In this document: positions 36,001 to 49,300 of the stretch, one piece after another
Layout of the letters: each line of letters begins with the position of its first letter
Numbering within the stretch: position 1 is the stretch's first letter
Assembly (NCBI RefSeq): GCF_000247815.1
Contig: NC_021686.1
Coordinates: forward strand, 13,314,042 to 13,378,041
Reading direction: 5' to 3'
DNA: 64,000 nt
Source: Ficedula albicollis
Lineage: Eukaryota > Chordata > Aves > Passeriformes > Muscicapidae
Position numbers and translations under genes: made by a program
The notes under the pieces: generated by a model
Databases searched by the model: none
Told to the model about the DNA's origin: nothing
Seen by the model: only the letters and a program-made list of their open reading frames with translations

Positions 36001-39000
36001 AGAGACAAACTTGCTCTCACCTCCTCCCTCTCCCCCAACACCTACTCTCTCCCTGACTCCCTGCCACACAGCCCTGTCTCCACCTCCTCCTCAGACTCCT
36101 CCGTGAGCTGCTTTTCCTGCCTGAAGAAAGCCATCAGCTGATTAAACACAGTAAAATTGGCTTTGTCAACCTTCATTCTACATGAGCTCTGCAAAAGCAC
36201 ACAATAGCGTGCATTCCCACCTCCTACAAAATAAATGCCTAAAATGAGAGCCAGCAGCAACTCTGTCAAGGCAAGAGCCACCAAGCTGCTGCTCTCAAAC
36301 CAGGCTGACCAGGACAAGCTGCCTCTTAGGACCCGAGTGAGAGCAAGTTCTGTGCTGAATGCAGGGCACGCTTGAATCCAGCATTTGTAAGAACACAGAG
36401 ATAAGCCCTAACTAGACATAAAGTGGTGTTAATAAAGCCAAGAATTGTGCTTTCAGGGTTAAAAAGATTACCTTCATTCTTCAGGCAATTAACATAATTT
36501 CAGGTTTTGACCTTAATACATTATTTTACTTTTTCTCTCCCCAGTCTGACGAATTTAACACATCGGTTTTCAGACAGTTTTCTCCTGTTGTTGCTCTGGC
36601 TAGTTTCACAGTTTCTTTTGCAAAGGCTGTGTGGTTAAATTAGACTAGTATGTGGTCCCACACATAATGTCATCTCAGCAAAATGCTCCAAAAGAAGTTT
36701 AACACCTACTGTAGTACTGCCTGAGCTACAAACATGTCCACCTCACTGCGGTATCCACGGGATGAGGAGTATTCCACCAGCATATTTGCACAGCCCTCAC
36801 CATCTGTCGAGTGCAAGAAGTGATACCGAGATTCACTATAGTTTTGCTCTAGAAAAAGAAAAAGGAAAAGGCTTTTAAGAAATCAGTTCAGTGTACCTGA
36901 ACAGAAAAAACAAATTTATTAGGTTTGTACTTTATTAGCTGGTAAAAGAACAAGAGTTACGGGTGTGGTATATAAACAAGACAGGTAGTAAAAAGTCTGT
37001 AAGTTACAGACAATTTATGGAGGGAGATAATAATAAATTTTACCCTAAGTACATTTGCACTGCTATTAAATACAGTTTACTCAATTACAGCTATTGCTGG
37101 CTTGAACTTTGATCATATCATTCTAGCTAAGTGAGTGCTGACACTTGATGTGCTATCATAGTGTTTAGGGCAGGAATCAAGAAATTCCGTATTAGACCAT
37201 GTGCACCAAGAAGTCAAACAGCATCTTCAGCATCCTTCTTTCATTTCCTATTTTTAGCTTAGCCCACTCTTGCTACCAAAACTAAAATCACTCCCATATG
37301 CTGAACAGAACAGCAATTATACAGGACAAACGGTGTAAGAAATGGCAATGGTATGTTAGAACCTGAGGCAAAGGACAGTGCAAAATCACTGTAATGACAA
37401 AACTGGATAGCTGCTAATCTTTTGAATTTGAAAGCCTCGTTTTAAAAATCTGAGCCTTTTGTGATGAAACTCAAAAAGCTACAGACTAAGAAAATGTAAG
37501 CATCTTGCCCTTAAAGAGAACACTGAGCAGGCGGCTACAAAATGGGGACTTTTACTTTCACGATGCAACTTTCTTATCCTAATTGTAGCAGCCTCTAACT
37601 TGAATGCTGTGAGAAAAATCCTCCCTTTCTGGCTGGCAGCAGCCATTAGACTAGCATAAATCCCAGGAGAGCAGCTAGGGAATTGCCTATGGCACACAGA
37701 GAGGCAGCTGCATTGACCATTATTGGGTCAGGATTGTTGCATGAAACCACTGTCATCACTTGGCAGCTACTGAAAAATGTGAAATAAACAATCATCTTGC
37801 ACAGTTATCCACGTGAAACCACAGAAAAAATGGCATGTATTCAACTGTTCTCAATCACCTTTGTTATGTTTTGAACACAAGACTGTAAATACTGGCTATC
37901 ATCCACAAGTAAAATAATTATTTAGAGCATTTTGTTTCTCTTGCATCCCATCACAAGTGATAAAATGGCTCATAAATCCAAATTCATTCATTTTGAAATA
38001 ACCCTGCTGGCCAACTTCTCAGAAAGTACTTAACTGCAGTCCAAAGACTGTTTTGGATGCCAGGTGATGTATTTCAATCTTTGTCATGTTTACCCAGGAT
38101 TTAAAAACAGAACATCTTTGCTCCCCGGCAGTTTTCCTCCTAATGACACAATCAAGCTACCTCAAAGTCTAAAGGATCAACCTGCCTTTTACGGAGAGCC
38201 TCACAGCAGCTGTGTTTTGGAATTCACACTAATACAGAGCTACAGACCCATTTTTTCTCCTGTAACATTGAGAAGATACTAATGCAAAAATCAGATAATA
38301 GAACTCAATCAGTCATTTCCATCTCAGCTTCCTTACATTATTCCTAAAGCAGGTCTCTTATAACACCTTGCTTTCAACATCTTCTAAGGAAAACACAGAA
38401 AACCCAGGTGATTTTTCTTACCTTTCCACAGGGTAATAGCTAGTAACTGGTGTAGTTTTGGATGTCCAAGTTTTCCTGATCCCCCACTGGACCATTTTAG
38501 TGCTCTGGATACAAAAGCCACTCTTTCGGGAGAATTTGGATCCATTAAACTAAACAATTTAGCCAAGTTTTCTAGAAACAGTAAGATTGAAAAACATTTA
38601 GCATGAAGAAAAGTAAGATGATCTGCTGCTTCTAATACATCTCTAGGATCCATCCTTATGACAGGCAGCAGTGTAGTTCCAAGCACGCCCACAAAGTCAC
38701 CAGGAACCCACAACTCTCTAACAGAGTTCCCCCAGTCCATCCCTATGGGGAAGGTGACCCTTTGCCATGTTGGGAATGCATCCAAAAGGATTGCAGCTTC
38801 CAGGACTATTAACAAGTCACTCTGAAGGGAAAGCACAACTAAATGGCACCACACCAAGAGCAGAGGTCACCTCACCTAAAAGGTCTTCTGCTACTTTTGC
38901 GTCCGACTTCTCCAAAGACTCCAAAACCAGCATGGACAGATCAGCAGCACTGTTTTGCTACAAAACAGACACATACTGGCAGTGATGAATGTATCAGGGC

Positions 39001-39448
39001 ATAAAAAGAAACATCAACCAGAATTTTGGCAGCAGCAGGTTTAATGCTTTTATCAACATCTACAGCTAGGGCACAGTATCAAGTCTCAGCCTTCCTGATA
39101 AAAAAATTATGATAATTTGATGGCATCAAAGAGAAGCCTCCAGGAAAGCAGAACACAGGCATTGTCTGGATGCTCACAAACACTACTGCTGCATGTTCCA
39201 GCTTGGCATAACCCTTCTTTGTGGAGAAAGGCTCAACAAAGAGATAAAACAAAAGATTACAAAGCCATTACTCCAAACATTTACCACTGAGAACTCGCCA
39301 TTCATCTCTCAAAATCTTGGGAGTAACAACCCCCTGCCCCAAGCCCCACACACAAAACCAGTGACTTACCTGGTTATGACTGAAGAACAGTAAAGCCCCT
39401 GAATACATTAGTTCTCTTGCTTCTGCATGTTTTCCTTGTGACATATAC
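32921..39448 (-). CDS. GET4: GET4 (TRC35), coding exons 2-9; exon 1 missing
   Basis: In coding order: 39370-39448, 38876-38957, 38422-38571, 36710-36848, 34760-34900, 34600-34675, 34355-34427 and 32921-33009. All junctions are in phase, giving 275 residues and a TGA stop. GET4 is the cytosolic alpha-helical-repeat subunit of the BAG6-GET4-UBL4A complex, which passes newly made tail-anchored proteins to the TRC40/GET3 ATPase and helps keep BAG6 in the cytosol. Visible landmarks are [57 protein letters not shown] and [16 protein letters not shown], plus an acidic tail ending SPIELD. Against the 327-residue human protein about 52 N-terminal residues, one exon, are absent. I searched 39449-43164 on the minus strand for the GDYYEAHQMYRTLFF region without success. 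A CpG-rich block and 981 G bases lie where the promoter and exon 1 should be. GET4 and SUN1 are in tandem; ADAP1 converges on GET4. Confidence 0.95.
33271..33416. repeat. Two-copy tandem duplication, 73-bp unit
   Basis: Copies 33271-33343 and 33344-33416 with two or so differences, in the last GET4 intron. Confidence 0.9.
33591..34034. repeat. Two-copy tandem duplication, 222-bp unit
   Basis: Copies 33591-33812 and 33813-34034, with at most a few substitutions (for example TCTCAGGG versus TCTCAAGG). Last GET4 intron. Confidence 0.93.
34355..34427 (-). CDS. GET4: GET4 exon 8
   Basis: Acceptor ctacag, donor g|gtaagc. Encodes [20 protein letters not shown] and GGLL plus the first base of a split glycine. 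Confidence 0.95.
34600..34675 (-). CDS. GET4: GET4 exon 7
   Basis: Acceptor tttctag, donor gag|gtgagt. The first base completes a glycine, then [20 protein letters not shown] and PMYNE. Confidence 0.95.
34760..34900 (-). CDS. GET4: GET4 exon 6
   Basis: Acceptor tttttcag, donor gg|gtacag (GT present, weak +3/+4). Begins [20 protein letters not shown] and ends [11 protein letters not shown]. Confidence 0.95.
36710..36848 (-). CDS. GET4: GET4 exon 5
   Basis: Acceptor tttctag, donor ca|gtaggt. Encodes [20 protein letters not shown] through [16 protein letters not shown] to VAQAVLQ. Confidence 0.95.
38422..38571 (-). CDS. GET4: GET4 exon 4
   Basis: Acceptor tttctag, donor g|gtaaga. Encodes [35 protein letters not shown] and [11 protein letters not shown]. 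Highly conserved core. Confidence 0.96.
38876..38957 (-). CDS. GET4: GET4 exon 3
   Basis: Acceptor tttgtag, donor g|gtgagg. Encodes [20 protein letters not shown] and KVAEDLL. Confidence 0.95.
39370..39448 (-). CDS. GET4: GET4 exon 2
   Basis: Acceptor tttttttcag, donor cag|gtaagt. The first base finishes a split arginine, then [20 protein letters not shown] and FFSHNQ. The exon before it (exon 1) is not found in this window. Confidence 0.94.
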
Positions 39449-42050
39449 CTGAAAAAAATACCAAAGCCAGTACAAGAATTACCACTAAGTTAGTTATGTA
39501 TGGTTAAAGTTACTAATATTTAAAGGATTCAAAGATTGCTAAAATTTTAAATATTACAACAAGGGATTTATTTTTAAATCAGGTCAGTTTCACTAATGAT
39601 GTAGCTTGAACTGCAAGTTGCAATCAGTTTTCTGCTCCAGACCTGATGGAATAAAACAAAGAATATAAGGATGAAAATGGAGAGAGTTACAAATATGTTT
39701 GGGGCTGGAACAAGAAAAGGGAATGAACTCAAGACTTCAACTGAGCCTCTACCAAAGCCATCCCAAGGAAACAATTTTTGGAATACCTCCTGGAGAGCTC
39801 GCTGACCTCTCCACTGGCCTAAGTCTCTCTGACCACTACAACTCTGCCAGGGGACATCAGCCTGTTCAAGTGCTCTGCTGAACCAAAGGAGCTCGTCTCT
39901 CACAGGTTCAAGAGTAAGATAAGCACAGCCAGCAAGAGTCACCACGCAACACTTTAAAAGAAACAAAACATAATGCTTCAAAACACACCTTCCACCTTTC
40001 TCCCTCACTTAAGAGTTAACAAAGAAATAAGGAATTAAAGAATTTGCTGCCAGTAGTTACCTCAGGACCTCTTAGCAGAGCTGTGATTGCAGCTCCCTGC
40101 ACATCATCACTGTCAGTAACTACAGCTCTTGGAGAGTCACAGCTCCAGCTTATAAACACTGCATTTCCCATAAAAGCAGCTTAGGTGTGACAGAGTTTCC
40201 AAATTCCATTTCTCTTAACTGCAACTCAAAAATTCTGTGTTCTCAGTAGCTGACTTGCTCCTATCAGCAGAGGTAAGAGTCGGCTCTACCCTGCAGTTTG
40301 GTTTGTCCTCTGGGACACACCTGGCTGGGCCGTGCCTGTGTCACCCTTTCTGCTCCCAGGGCTCAGGGCAGCCCCTCTGCTCCTGAAGCCCCAGGGCCCC
40401 CAGGCTGTTCCAAAGCCCAAGAGTGCTCACGGGGTAACAGAGGGGTTGGTGGTTCTGGGGGTGGAGCAGGACAGCAGGACAGCGTGGCCATGGGGGGTAA
40501 CACCAACCAAAGGGACAACCAGAGCACCCCAATCCTCTCCTTCTGTGCCCCAGATTCCTGTCACACGTGTCCCCTCTGGGGACAGGCCCTACTGTAACAT
40601 CACACAGACAACAAGGGAGGAGACACTCCTCCCACCCTGCTCATCAACTCTGAGAAACCCCAAGGTCTTTTATCCAAAACAGAACTGAAATAATGGGAGG
40701 CACGACACGAGTGTTTTGGAATAATCCTCAACAACTCAGATTTGCAATCACCATGGTAAATGTGAGTCAAATGAATCCGTAGCTCCAACGTTTTTATAGT
40801 TGGGCTCCCATCCAGGTTTGCTCCTAGGAGCTGGACTCAGCATGGATCCACTTCCACAAATTCTGCTTCCAGTAGATTCACAATGCTACATGGAAGCTCC
40901 TAATCTGAGAACTATTACAGAAGATAATAAAAGATACTAAAACAATTTTATGATATAAAGTACATTTTAAAGAGCTGGGGTTTTTTCAAGAACTTCTATC
41001 AGAGAAGTTGTTTAATAAAAACAAATATTGATGGCATTGCTCTAAAACAAGAGAAATCCTGGGACACATTATTTATGCGAGAAAAATGACCTACAAGTAT
41101 CAGGGACATAGCAATAGATGCAAATATTATACTTTGAAGAGTGACTCAGTTACCAAATCATGAAGACAGAAGAGTTCAGCCCAGCCAGCCTGGGCAATAA
41201 CAAACACCACCAGCTCAGGTGTGTCCGAGGGAGCTCAGGCTTAGGCAGGAACAGCAATTTTCCACCTGCTCTGTGGATCATGGAGGGATAACAAGTCTGC
41301 AGGAGGTAGGCTTATGGTAATCTTTCCTCCTCCACTTCTTCCCCTCCTCCACCCTAAAATAAATCTCAGTGCATGAAACTGAGTCAGGATTTCAATTTTA
41401 CCCTCTGACAGATGAGATAAATGTTTTACAGGCCCATGTGCTTTAAAGCACTAGCTAATCCAGTCATAGTTCCAGAGCTCAGGTCATCCCAATAAGTGTT
41501 AATGTGTCTGAAAAAATGTTGATTTTGACCACATTTTACAGAGGATTGACAAGACTACCCAGCCATGCAAATGTCACCTTTTCATTTAACTGAATACATC
41601 CTTTCACTTGTATTTAAAATGGAAAAGGTGGGACCATAGAGTCCAAAGTAATTCAGGGAGGCTTGAGTATGAGTTAATATATCCAGAAGACTGGAGGAAA
41701 GTGACCTCCTGCGCCAAGACTTCTCACACCACATCACATAATCCCTACTATAAAATAGGCCAGGCTTTGTCTTAAATTTATATTTATTCTCAAATACAAT
41801 TTAAGTCTTAAGGCTGGGATGGTGCCTCGCTGATCCCATCAGAGGGGTTATGGAAGAACAAACTGATTTAAAGGGATGGTGCTGGTACTCAGGGCAGGGC
41901 AGGGCAGGCTGGCTGAAGTGCACCAGGAGGATTATGCACCAAGGACTTTCTTCCCCACTTGCTTCCATGACTGCTGTTTTTCTGTGTTACCTCACAGGCC
42001 TGCTCTCATCCTAACAAGACACAGGACAGGGAGGGCGGTGTCCAGTTTGT
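39449..42050 (-). other. GET4: GET4 intron 1, nothing recognised
   Basis: Non-coding. A GC-richer patch at about 40270-40620 holds overlapping open frames on both strands without recognisable content. Confidence 0.5.
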
Positions 42051-42059
42051 GACCTCTCA

Positions 42060-42440
42060 CTTCAAGAAAGACACTGAGAGGATGGAATGTGTCCAGAGAA
42101 GAGCAATGGAGCTGAGTATGACGAGAAGGGGGACCTTTCTCTCTAGAATATCTGAAAGGAGGTTGGAGCCAGGTGCTCTTCTCCCAGGCAGCTGTGACAG
42201 GATGTCAGGAAACAGCTTTAGCAGGAGGTTCATGTATGACATTGGGAGAGACTTCTTCACAGAAGGGGTGGCCAAGCACTGGAACTGGGCCCAGTGGCCC
42301 AGGAAACAACCAGATGTGGAACTCCACTGTCCAGCTGACAGGTGATGAAAGCCAAAAGTTGGACTTGATGACCTCAGAGTTCTTTTCCAGCCTAACTGAC
42401 TCTGTGAAGCCGCCTAACTGATTCTGTGAAGCCAAGTTTC
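42060..42440 (+). mobile_element. CR1 LINE fragment (sense)
   Basis: Reads like a diverged CR1 3' half. It has a GTGTCCAGAGAAGAGCAATG word, then CTGAAAGGAGGTTGGAGCCA, GACTTCTTCACAGAAGGGGT, GCCAAGCACTGGAAC and TTGGACTTGATGACCTC, ending TTTTCCAGCCTAACTGACTC. It has no intact reverse transcriptase. Lies in presumed GET4 intron 1. Confidence 0.88.
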
Positions 42441-42879
42441 CATCCTGTCCTCCTCCAGCAGAATCACAAGTAAACAAAGCTGGGACCAACTGAGGAAGCC
42501 CCTAGAACAAACACCTCCTTCTGTGATCCTGCAAGCAAAGGCCTACATGATAAAATCTGATGGGAGAAAGGGTGACCCCTGCAAGCTGCAGCAGATGTGA
42601 AAAAAAGACTAAAAATGCTCTGCAATAAAAACAATTTCCTTATGACAAAAGAGGCAATAGTAACATTTCTGAATAAATGCCAGGCCTGCTCTACTTAGTC
42701 ACTGTCACGTACACAAAGTACTATACCAAGTGGAATTTATTCCAAAAAGCTCCTCCGTGCAGGGGACTCTGGCCATCCTGAGCGCTGCCCCTTTCGGGGC
42801 AAGGTGACAAAGTACCGCATGTCCCAGCAGAGCAACAATCAACCTTCAAACCCTGAACCGCCCCTGCGCAGCCACCTGA

Positions 42880-43164
42880 CATTCACTGGCAGAGCAGCGG
42901 CTGTGCGGGCTCAGCTCCGTGTCGGCCCCGCACACAGACACCCCGAGCCCACCCCGCTCGGCCTCCCCGGAACGTGGGGCCACCGAGCGCCGCTGGGGCC
43001 GCGGGGCCGAAACTGCGCCCTGCCCGCGACCTCCGGGCAGCGTGACGCAACACCCCCCGCGGGTCACCGGTCAGTGCCGGCCCGGCGGGGCACCGACAGA
43101 CCCGGCTCGGGGCTGATCTCCAAGGGCAGCGAGCAGCGGCTCCCCCACCGCCGCTGCGGGAGGT
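42880..43164 (-). promoter_or_regulatory. GET4: CpG-rich island, presumed 5' region of GET4
   Basis: Dense CG dinucleotides and very high GC in an otherwise AT-rich neighbourhood. It sits at the 5' side of GET4 and just past the SUN1 3' end. A GET4 start and exon 1 are expected here, but no reading frame matches GET4, so the island shown is probably only its intron-side part. Confidence 0.65.
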
Positions 43165-44146
<982 letters not shown>

Positions 44147-44424
44147 GCAGAATTGTTAAAAGAGGTAATAAAAATCAAGGGACTGTGGATGGAACGCAGG
44201 TAGTCTGGCTGAGGAGGGCTCTGGGATCAGGAGTTAAGCCAACCCCCCACCCACCCAGCTGAAAGTCAGACAGCAACGACCCAGGTGTGCTTTTTTTCCA
44301 AATCTCCACCTCTGATGTTTACACTGCTCCCCGTAAAGCCCTTGTAAAAGCCTGAGTGAAATCCCCCCCACCCCTGCACCGGCTTGGGGCAATTTTAAAA
44401 TCACGGTCTTTCCTCACTTATTTA

Positions 44425-44633
44425 GCAGCTAGTAAAAAAAAAATAAATACAGAAAAGAGGCTTTATTTCTTGTTTCAAGTATTACATGCACTTTCAAAAA
44501 TTAAAACTCTTTATTTAAACATCTCAATGCAGCTAGTAAAAAAAAAAATAAATACAGAAAAGAGGCTTTATTTCTTGTTTCAAGTATTACATGCACTTTC
44601 AAAAATTAAAACTCTTTATTTAAACATCTCAAT
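44425..44633. repeat. Two-copy tandem duplication, 104/105-bp unit, near SUN1 3' end
   Basis: Copies 44425-44528 and 44529-44633 differ mainly by one A in an A-run. Each copy has two minus-strand AATAAA words (plus-strand TTTATT at 44462, 44510, 44567 and 44615), so the duplication doubles possible SUN1 poly(A) signals. Confidence 0.9.
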
Positions 44634-46193
44634 AGCATCTTGTCAGTTTGGAGGCAGCAAAGAATAACAGACATTTTGAAAAGCATTTACAAAAATACAT
44701 TGCACAAAGTCCTATCTTGCTTTTTTAAAAATAAGTTAGTGTTATTCAAAATATTCCCCCCCTGCCAGCTACCTAACTTCAATTTATACAGGATAATTCT
44801 AATTTTAAATATGTAACCTATAATATGAAAACACCTGTACATGTGTTCATCTACCACTCTGCGTAGGCCATAGGTTCTGTGAAAAAGTTCTTCACATGGA
44901 GAGTTTTTGTATTTCAAACATTCGAGGACTGTTGTGCAACATACGTAACTCAATTCAGAAAACCAGTCAGCAGGTCCATGTGGTAACAGTTCTGTGTAAC
45001 TACAAAATGCACTAGAACAGCAAGATAAAAATTCTGCATACAAGTGAATTTCAGGAATCTTTTCCAAAAAGGATTTTCAAAGCAGCAAGGCTAAGAGGGG
45101 CAATAAGCAGTTTCATCTCGTTCTACGTGGAAATGTTGTTTCCAAGAGCAACTGTACTCCTCTGGTACCCGACTAAGGCTTGTGGGGAGGATCAGGAATG
45201 CCTGTGTTTGCACACAGCAGCGCTGAGCTCGAGTCCCTCTTGTAAATGTGACGCAGCGAGAACTACTTCAGGCTTATTTTCCACACACCAAATTCTCACA
45301 GTACATTTATGGAGTGTAACAATCAACCAGTCTAAGGAGATCTTGTCCCAAAGAGATCACTTTTGACAAACTACGGTAGTGCAACTGCTGTATAGCAGTG
45401 TTTACTGAACAATTCAGCAGGCTTATCAGCTCTGACCCAGTCAGTCAGTACATCAAGGTCGATTTAGGATTGACACTAAAAAAAGAACAAACTGGCCAAG
45501 TTGCCATGGTAAAAACCCTTAAAATAACTTCAGTTACTTAAAGTTATCCCTGACTTTTAGAGCAATTCGCAGCCACAAATTACAGTAAAGCAGTCTCAGT
45601 CGCTGGTGTTTAAACTGGTTTTGGTTGTGTTAGCTTTCCCTGACAGTAGTATTTATTATATTCAACAGGTAGCAAAGAAGCCCTTTTGGATCCGCCAAAA
45701 AGGTCAAAACCAATTGTGAACTGAAGGACACCTTTAGCCACAGTCAGTGCTCAAAATGTACCACAGTTTTTGGCTTATGGTGCCAAGCTAGCAAAAGTAT
45801 GCAGTTAAGTCCTGGATTAAAAAAGAACAGATTCCTAGTTGCAGAAAGTGTGGTTTATTCTTTTTAAAAAACCTATACATTCATTTGTAATAAAATATGT
45901 CACCTGTTTGCCAACTGGGCTTTATGAACCAGAGCTGTTTGCATGCATTATTTCTCTCAGCATGGACACAGAAATATGAAGCGAACTGGCAATTACAAGC
46001 TGAGCCTTAGAGCAAATAAAAATTGGGGTTTATACATTTCTGCTGATAGTCTTCTGCCTTTACCAGAGGATCAATAGTTCTGCAGTGTGCACCTTGCATC
46101 CTCGTCCTTTGCAGATTCCAGTGTTGTAGGCTTCCCAGTATATACAGATTAGGAACAAAATGTACAAAGCAGCCACCCCAGCTGTAGTGTGAG
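44634..46193 (-). other. SUN1: SUN1 3' untranslated region (probable)
   Basis: AT-rich, non-coding sequence after the SUN1 stop codon. Further minus-strand AATAAA words occur near 45653 and 45854, so the exact end is uncertain. Confidence 0.5.
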
Positions 46194-46307
46194 TTACTCG
46201 GCAGGTTTCCCGTGCACTCTGAACCGATAAAGGCAGGTGTACTCTGCATGGCCCCAGTTAGAGAAAATCCTCAGCTCCACTATTTGGAATGCATCTTCAT
46301 TTTTCTC
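46194..46307 (-). CDS. SUN1: SUN1 terminal exon, end of SUN domain
   Basis: Acceptor tctccag, phase 0. Encodes EKNEDAFQIVELRIFSNWGH, then YTCLYRFRVHGKPAE and TAA at 46196-46194. Contains the YTC cysteine. Confidence 0.96.
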   Translation of the reverse strand, partial: EKNEDAFQIVELRIFSNWGHAEYTCLYRFRVHGKPAE

Positions 46308-49300
46308 CTGGAGAAGAAAAAAGCAAACACACAAACCAGTGTTAGGGTTCTGGCATTAACAGCTGCAGCTGAAGCCTTCTCAGTTATTAATGGCTGTTGA
46401 TACTTGTAGGAACCTAAGTTATGCCTTGGGAATTTTCTGTTCCTTTGAACAGAACCTTCCTTGCCTTACAATATTTGTGAGTCTGAAGCAGCATGGAACA
46501 GACTCTTCCCATGTTTAGCAACTTCCCATCATTTGTGTCCACACAGCAACAAACCTTCCTCCCCTCTCATCTATTTAGGCCATAGGTTTTGAGGCAGAGG
46601 CGGGTAGATACTTTCTACCAGCTTCTACAGTGCCTAGATGAGAACAAGGCCTTTTCCCTTCACTGCTCATTGCACACAAGTGTAAAAAATAAAAGTAACT
46701 AAATTTCTCCTGACACTAAATCTTATAATCCAGACTTACCATCACTGGAAACATCTGCAGTGGTTCTCCATCTTGATCGTAGACATACTCTCCTAGAAGC
46801 TTGCCTTCTTCTTGATATTCATCATCCAGACCCTGTAGCAATAGGATAAAGATTTTTGCTTCCATCAGGTTTCCAATCAAACCCAAACTAGAAGCATGCC
46901 TACATAGAGTATCAAGAGACAGCACTTGAAGGTCTATCAAACCAGGATCAGAATGTTTCCCATGTAATTTGAAATTCAAGCACAGCTCTGTATCCTGCCC
47001 TATAAATAGTTGTGCTGTTTATGTGTTTTCATGGTCAAAGTCTTTAATTTTCATAGCCAAACCCATGTGTACAATATAAACTGCTCAGGACAAACAGTGA
47101 GGCAAACATCAAGGTTGGAGTCAAGATTCAGATGCTTGCAGGTGACTGTTGCAGCATGTAGAAAAGCCTGACAAAGTTCTCAAACATCATAACTGCTCTC
47201 TGATGTACCCTGTGGTCTGTTCTGTTCCCAAACCCTGCCAACACAACTGTGGTGCTGGGTAAAATAAATTAAAAAAATGACTTAAGGCACATCACAGATA
47301 AGGTACAGAGACTAGGTAAAATAAATTCAAAAAATTATTTAAGGCACATCACAGATAAGGTACAGAGACAAAATGGGAGGGATAGTGGGTAGCGAGAGGA
47401 AGAATGGGAGGGAGGATGAAACAAAGTGTATGAAAGAATGAGATCAAATAAATTGATTAATTAATCACTGATTGCTTTGAATAATCATTATTTCCCTCCA
47501 AAAGTGTTTACTATTGTATAGAGCAAGAGTAAAGAGTAAACCCAAAATTAGTTGCAACACTTCTTATTCATAATCTCAAAGCTCATAAATAAAAGCAATT
47601 TTTAAGAGCAGTGAGTGAAACAGTTTATGATCTTCTTAGCTGTTCTCCCTCAAGTTACTATTTTCCAAGGTATGAAACACAAATATTCTGTATATAAACA
47701 TCAACTTAAATTCAGAGACAGACTTACATATACTGAAAAATTCCTAGGAGCACTGGTGATATTTCCTGTTGGTGAAAGAGTTTTTGGTATGTGTTCCAGC
47801 GTGAAGGCAGTTGGATAGATCTTCATGGACAGTCTCACCACAAGGTAGCCTTGTGATCCTTTGAAAGCCCAGCAGTTTCCTGGGTACATGTCCGGCTGCA
47901 CAGAAGGAAGGTGGAGAGAACAAGATGGGACACAACAGCAAAACCAATGCTACAGTGTTTTCTAATTTATTTTTATTCTAATAAAGAACTGTAATGAATT
48001 CTGAGATTTTAGGGACAACCTTAAACAGTAAGAGGCAGAAATAATCTCCTTGGTGAAACTCTTGAGGAAGACACCATACCCACCTGAGCTACTAGTGGTG
48101 TGTTGAAGACCTACCTTGAGATTATTTCTCAACAGGAACCCTCCCAGCCCTCACACTTTGCACAAGCCCAGTGCACCACCCAAGCTTCCTGTGAGTCTCA
48201 GTTTTCCTAGAGTAGGACTTAAGCTGTGTCCAGGGACTGCCAGAAGAATCCCCCTCTTGGGAACATAGCTCAAAATACCCGTGGCCCCCAATATATTAGA
48301 GATACACCCAGCACCCAAAGAGCCATCCAAACCATTCAACACAAAATAACATTGCTGCATTTGTTTTCTTGGCCTTTAATTACCTGAATCACCACTCTGG
48401 GAGACTGAGAGAAGTACCACAAAGGAATTCCAAAGAGGCTAATTAATGCTGTCTTGGTCTCATAGGTTTCAGAACAGCGAGTACTCAGAATGCTGCCACC
48501 TCAAAAAAGACACATCAGGTTAGCAGAAATAAAAGTCTTCAAGAAAGAATGAGTAACTAAGACAGATTATATAAAAGCTTATTGAATAGCAGATTAAAGA
48601 TATTGTTAAGATCTAATAATTTTCTAATAATGGATACAATGCTTCTATCACATACAATGTTATTTTAAGAATGGGTTAAAGGTTTTTAATTTCTTTCTTA
48701 TCCAGTTGTAGGCATGTTGAGAACTATTCTATTCCTGTCCACGCACACCTAGTCTGTGTACAGCCCTGTAAACACCATCACAGATTGCACTGATCTGATG
48801 TTGAGGCAGCACACAAAAATGCTCTACTAACCCTTACTCTTCATTTTAATATTTCTAGTAAATACCACTAAAAGCATGAATAGTAAAAATGGTGTTTACT
48901 ATTTACCTCCAGATTCCAAGGCGAAATCCACCATCCCAGTCTTGTCTTGAGAGTAGAGTTTCAGAGCATTATTTACAATAATCTGTGCTTGCTACAGATG
49001 TACACATACAAGAGAGTGGAAGGAAAAATATTTTACTAAGATCAAGTGATAAAAAACGATATTTACATATCTGTGAAGTTGCAAGCATCTTTTTGAGATG
49101 CTACACTTCATCAAAAGTCTTCAAAAGCCTCTGTCAAGACAGAGGCAACTTTTAATGCATGGCTGTCCGTCTTAAAATACAAGTTCATAATGCATCTTGA
49201 TTGCTGGTTTTTTGTTTGTTTTTTTTTTTAATCTGCATTCCTTCTTCCCAAGACCTGAACTTGCATTTCTTTGGTATACTTGTTTCTTGGGAATTCAATT

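Noticed and set aside
36042..36317. 91-codon minus-strand frame with a hydrophobic stretch and an acidic C-terminus
   Set aside because: Lies in GET4 intron 5, has no recognised family, no flanking splice logic and low-complexity CTCC-rich sequence; could be an old repeat remnant.
42846..43116. Open frames in the CpG island as possible GET4 exon 1
   Set aside because: None encodes the conserved GET4 N-terminus and none ends at a donor with the phase required by exon 2.
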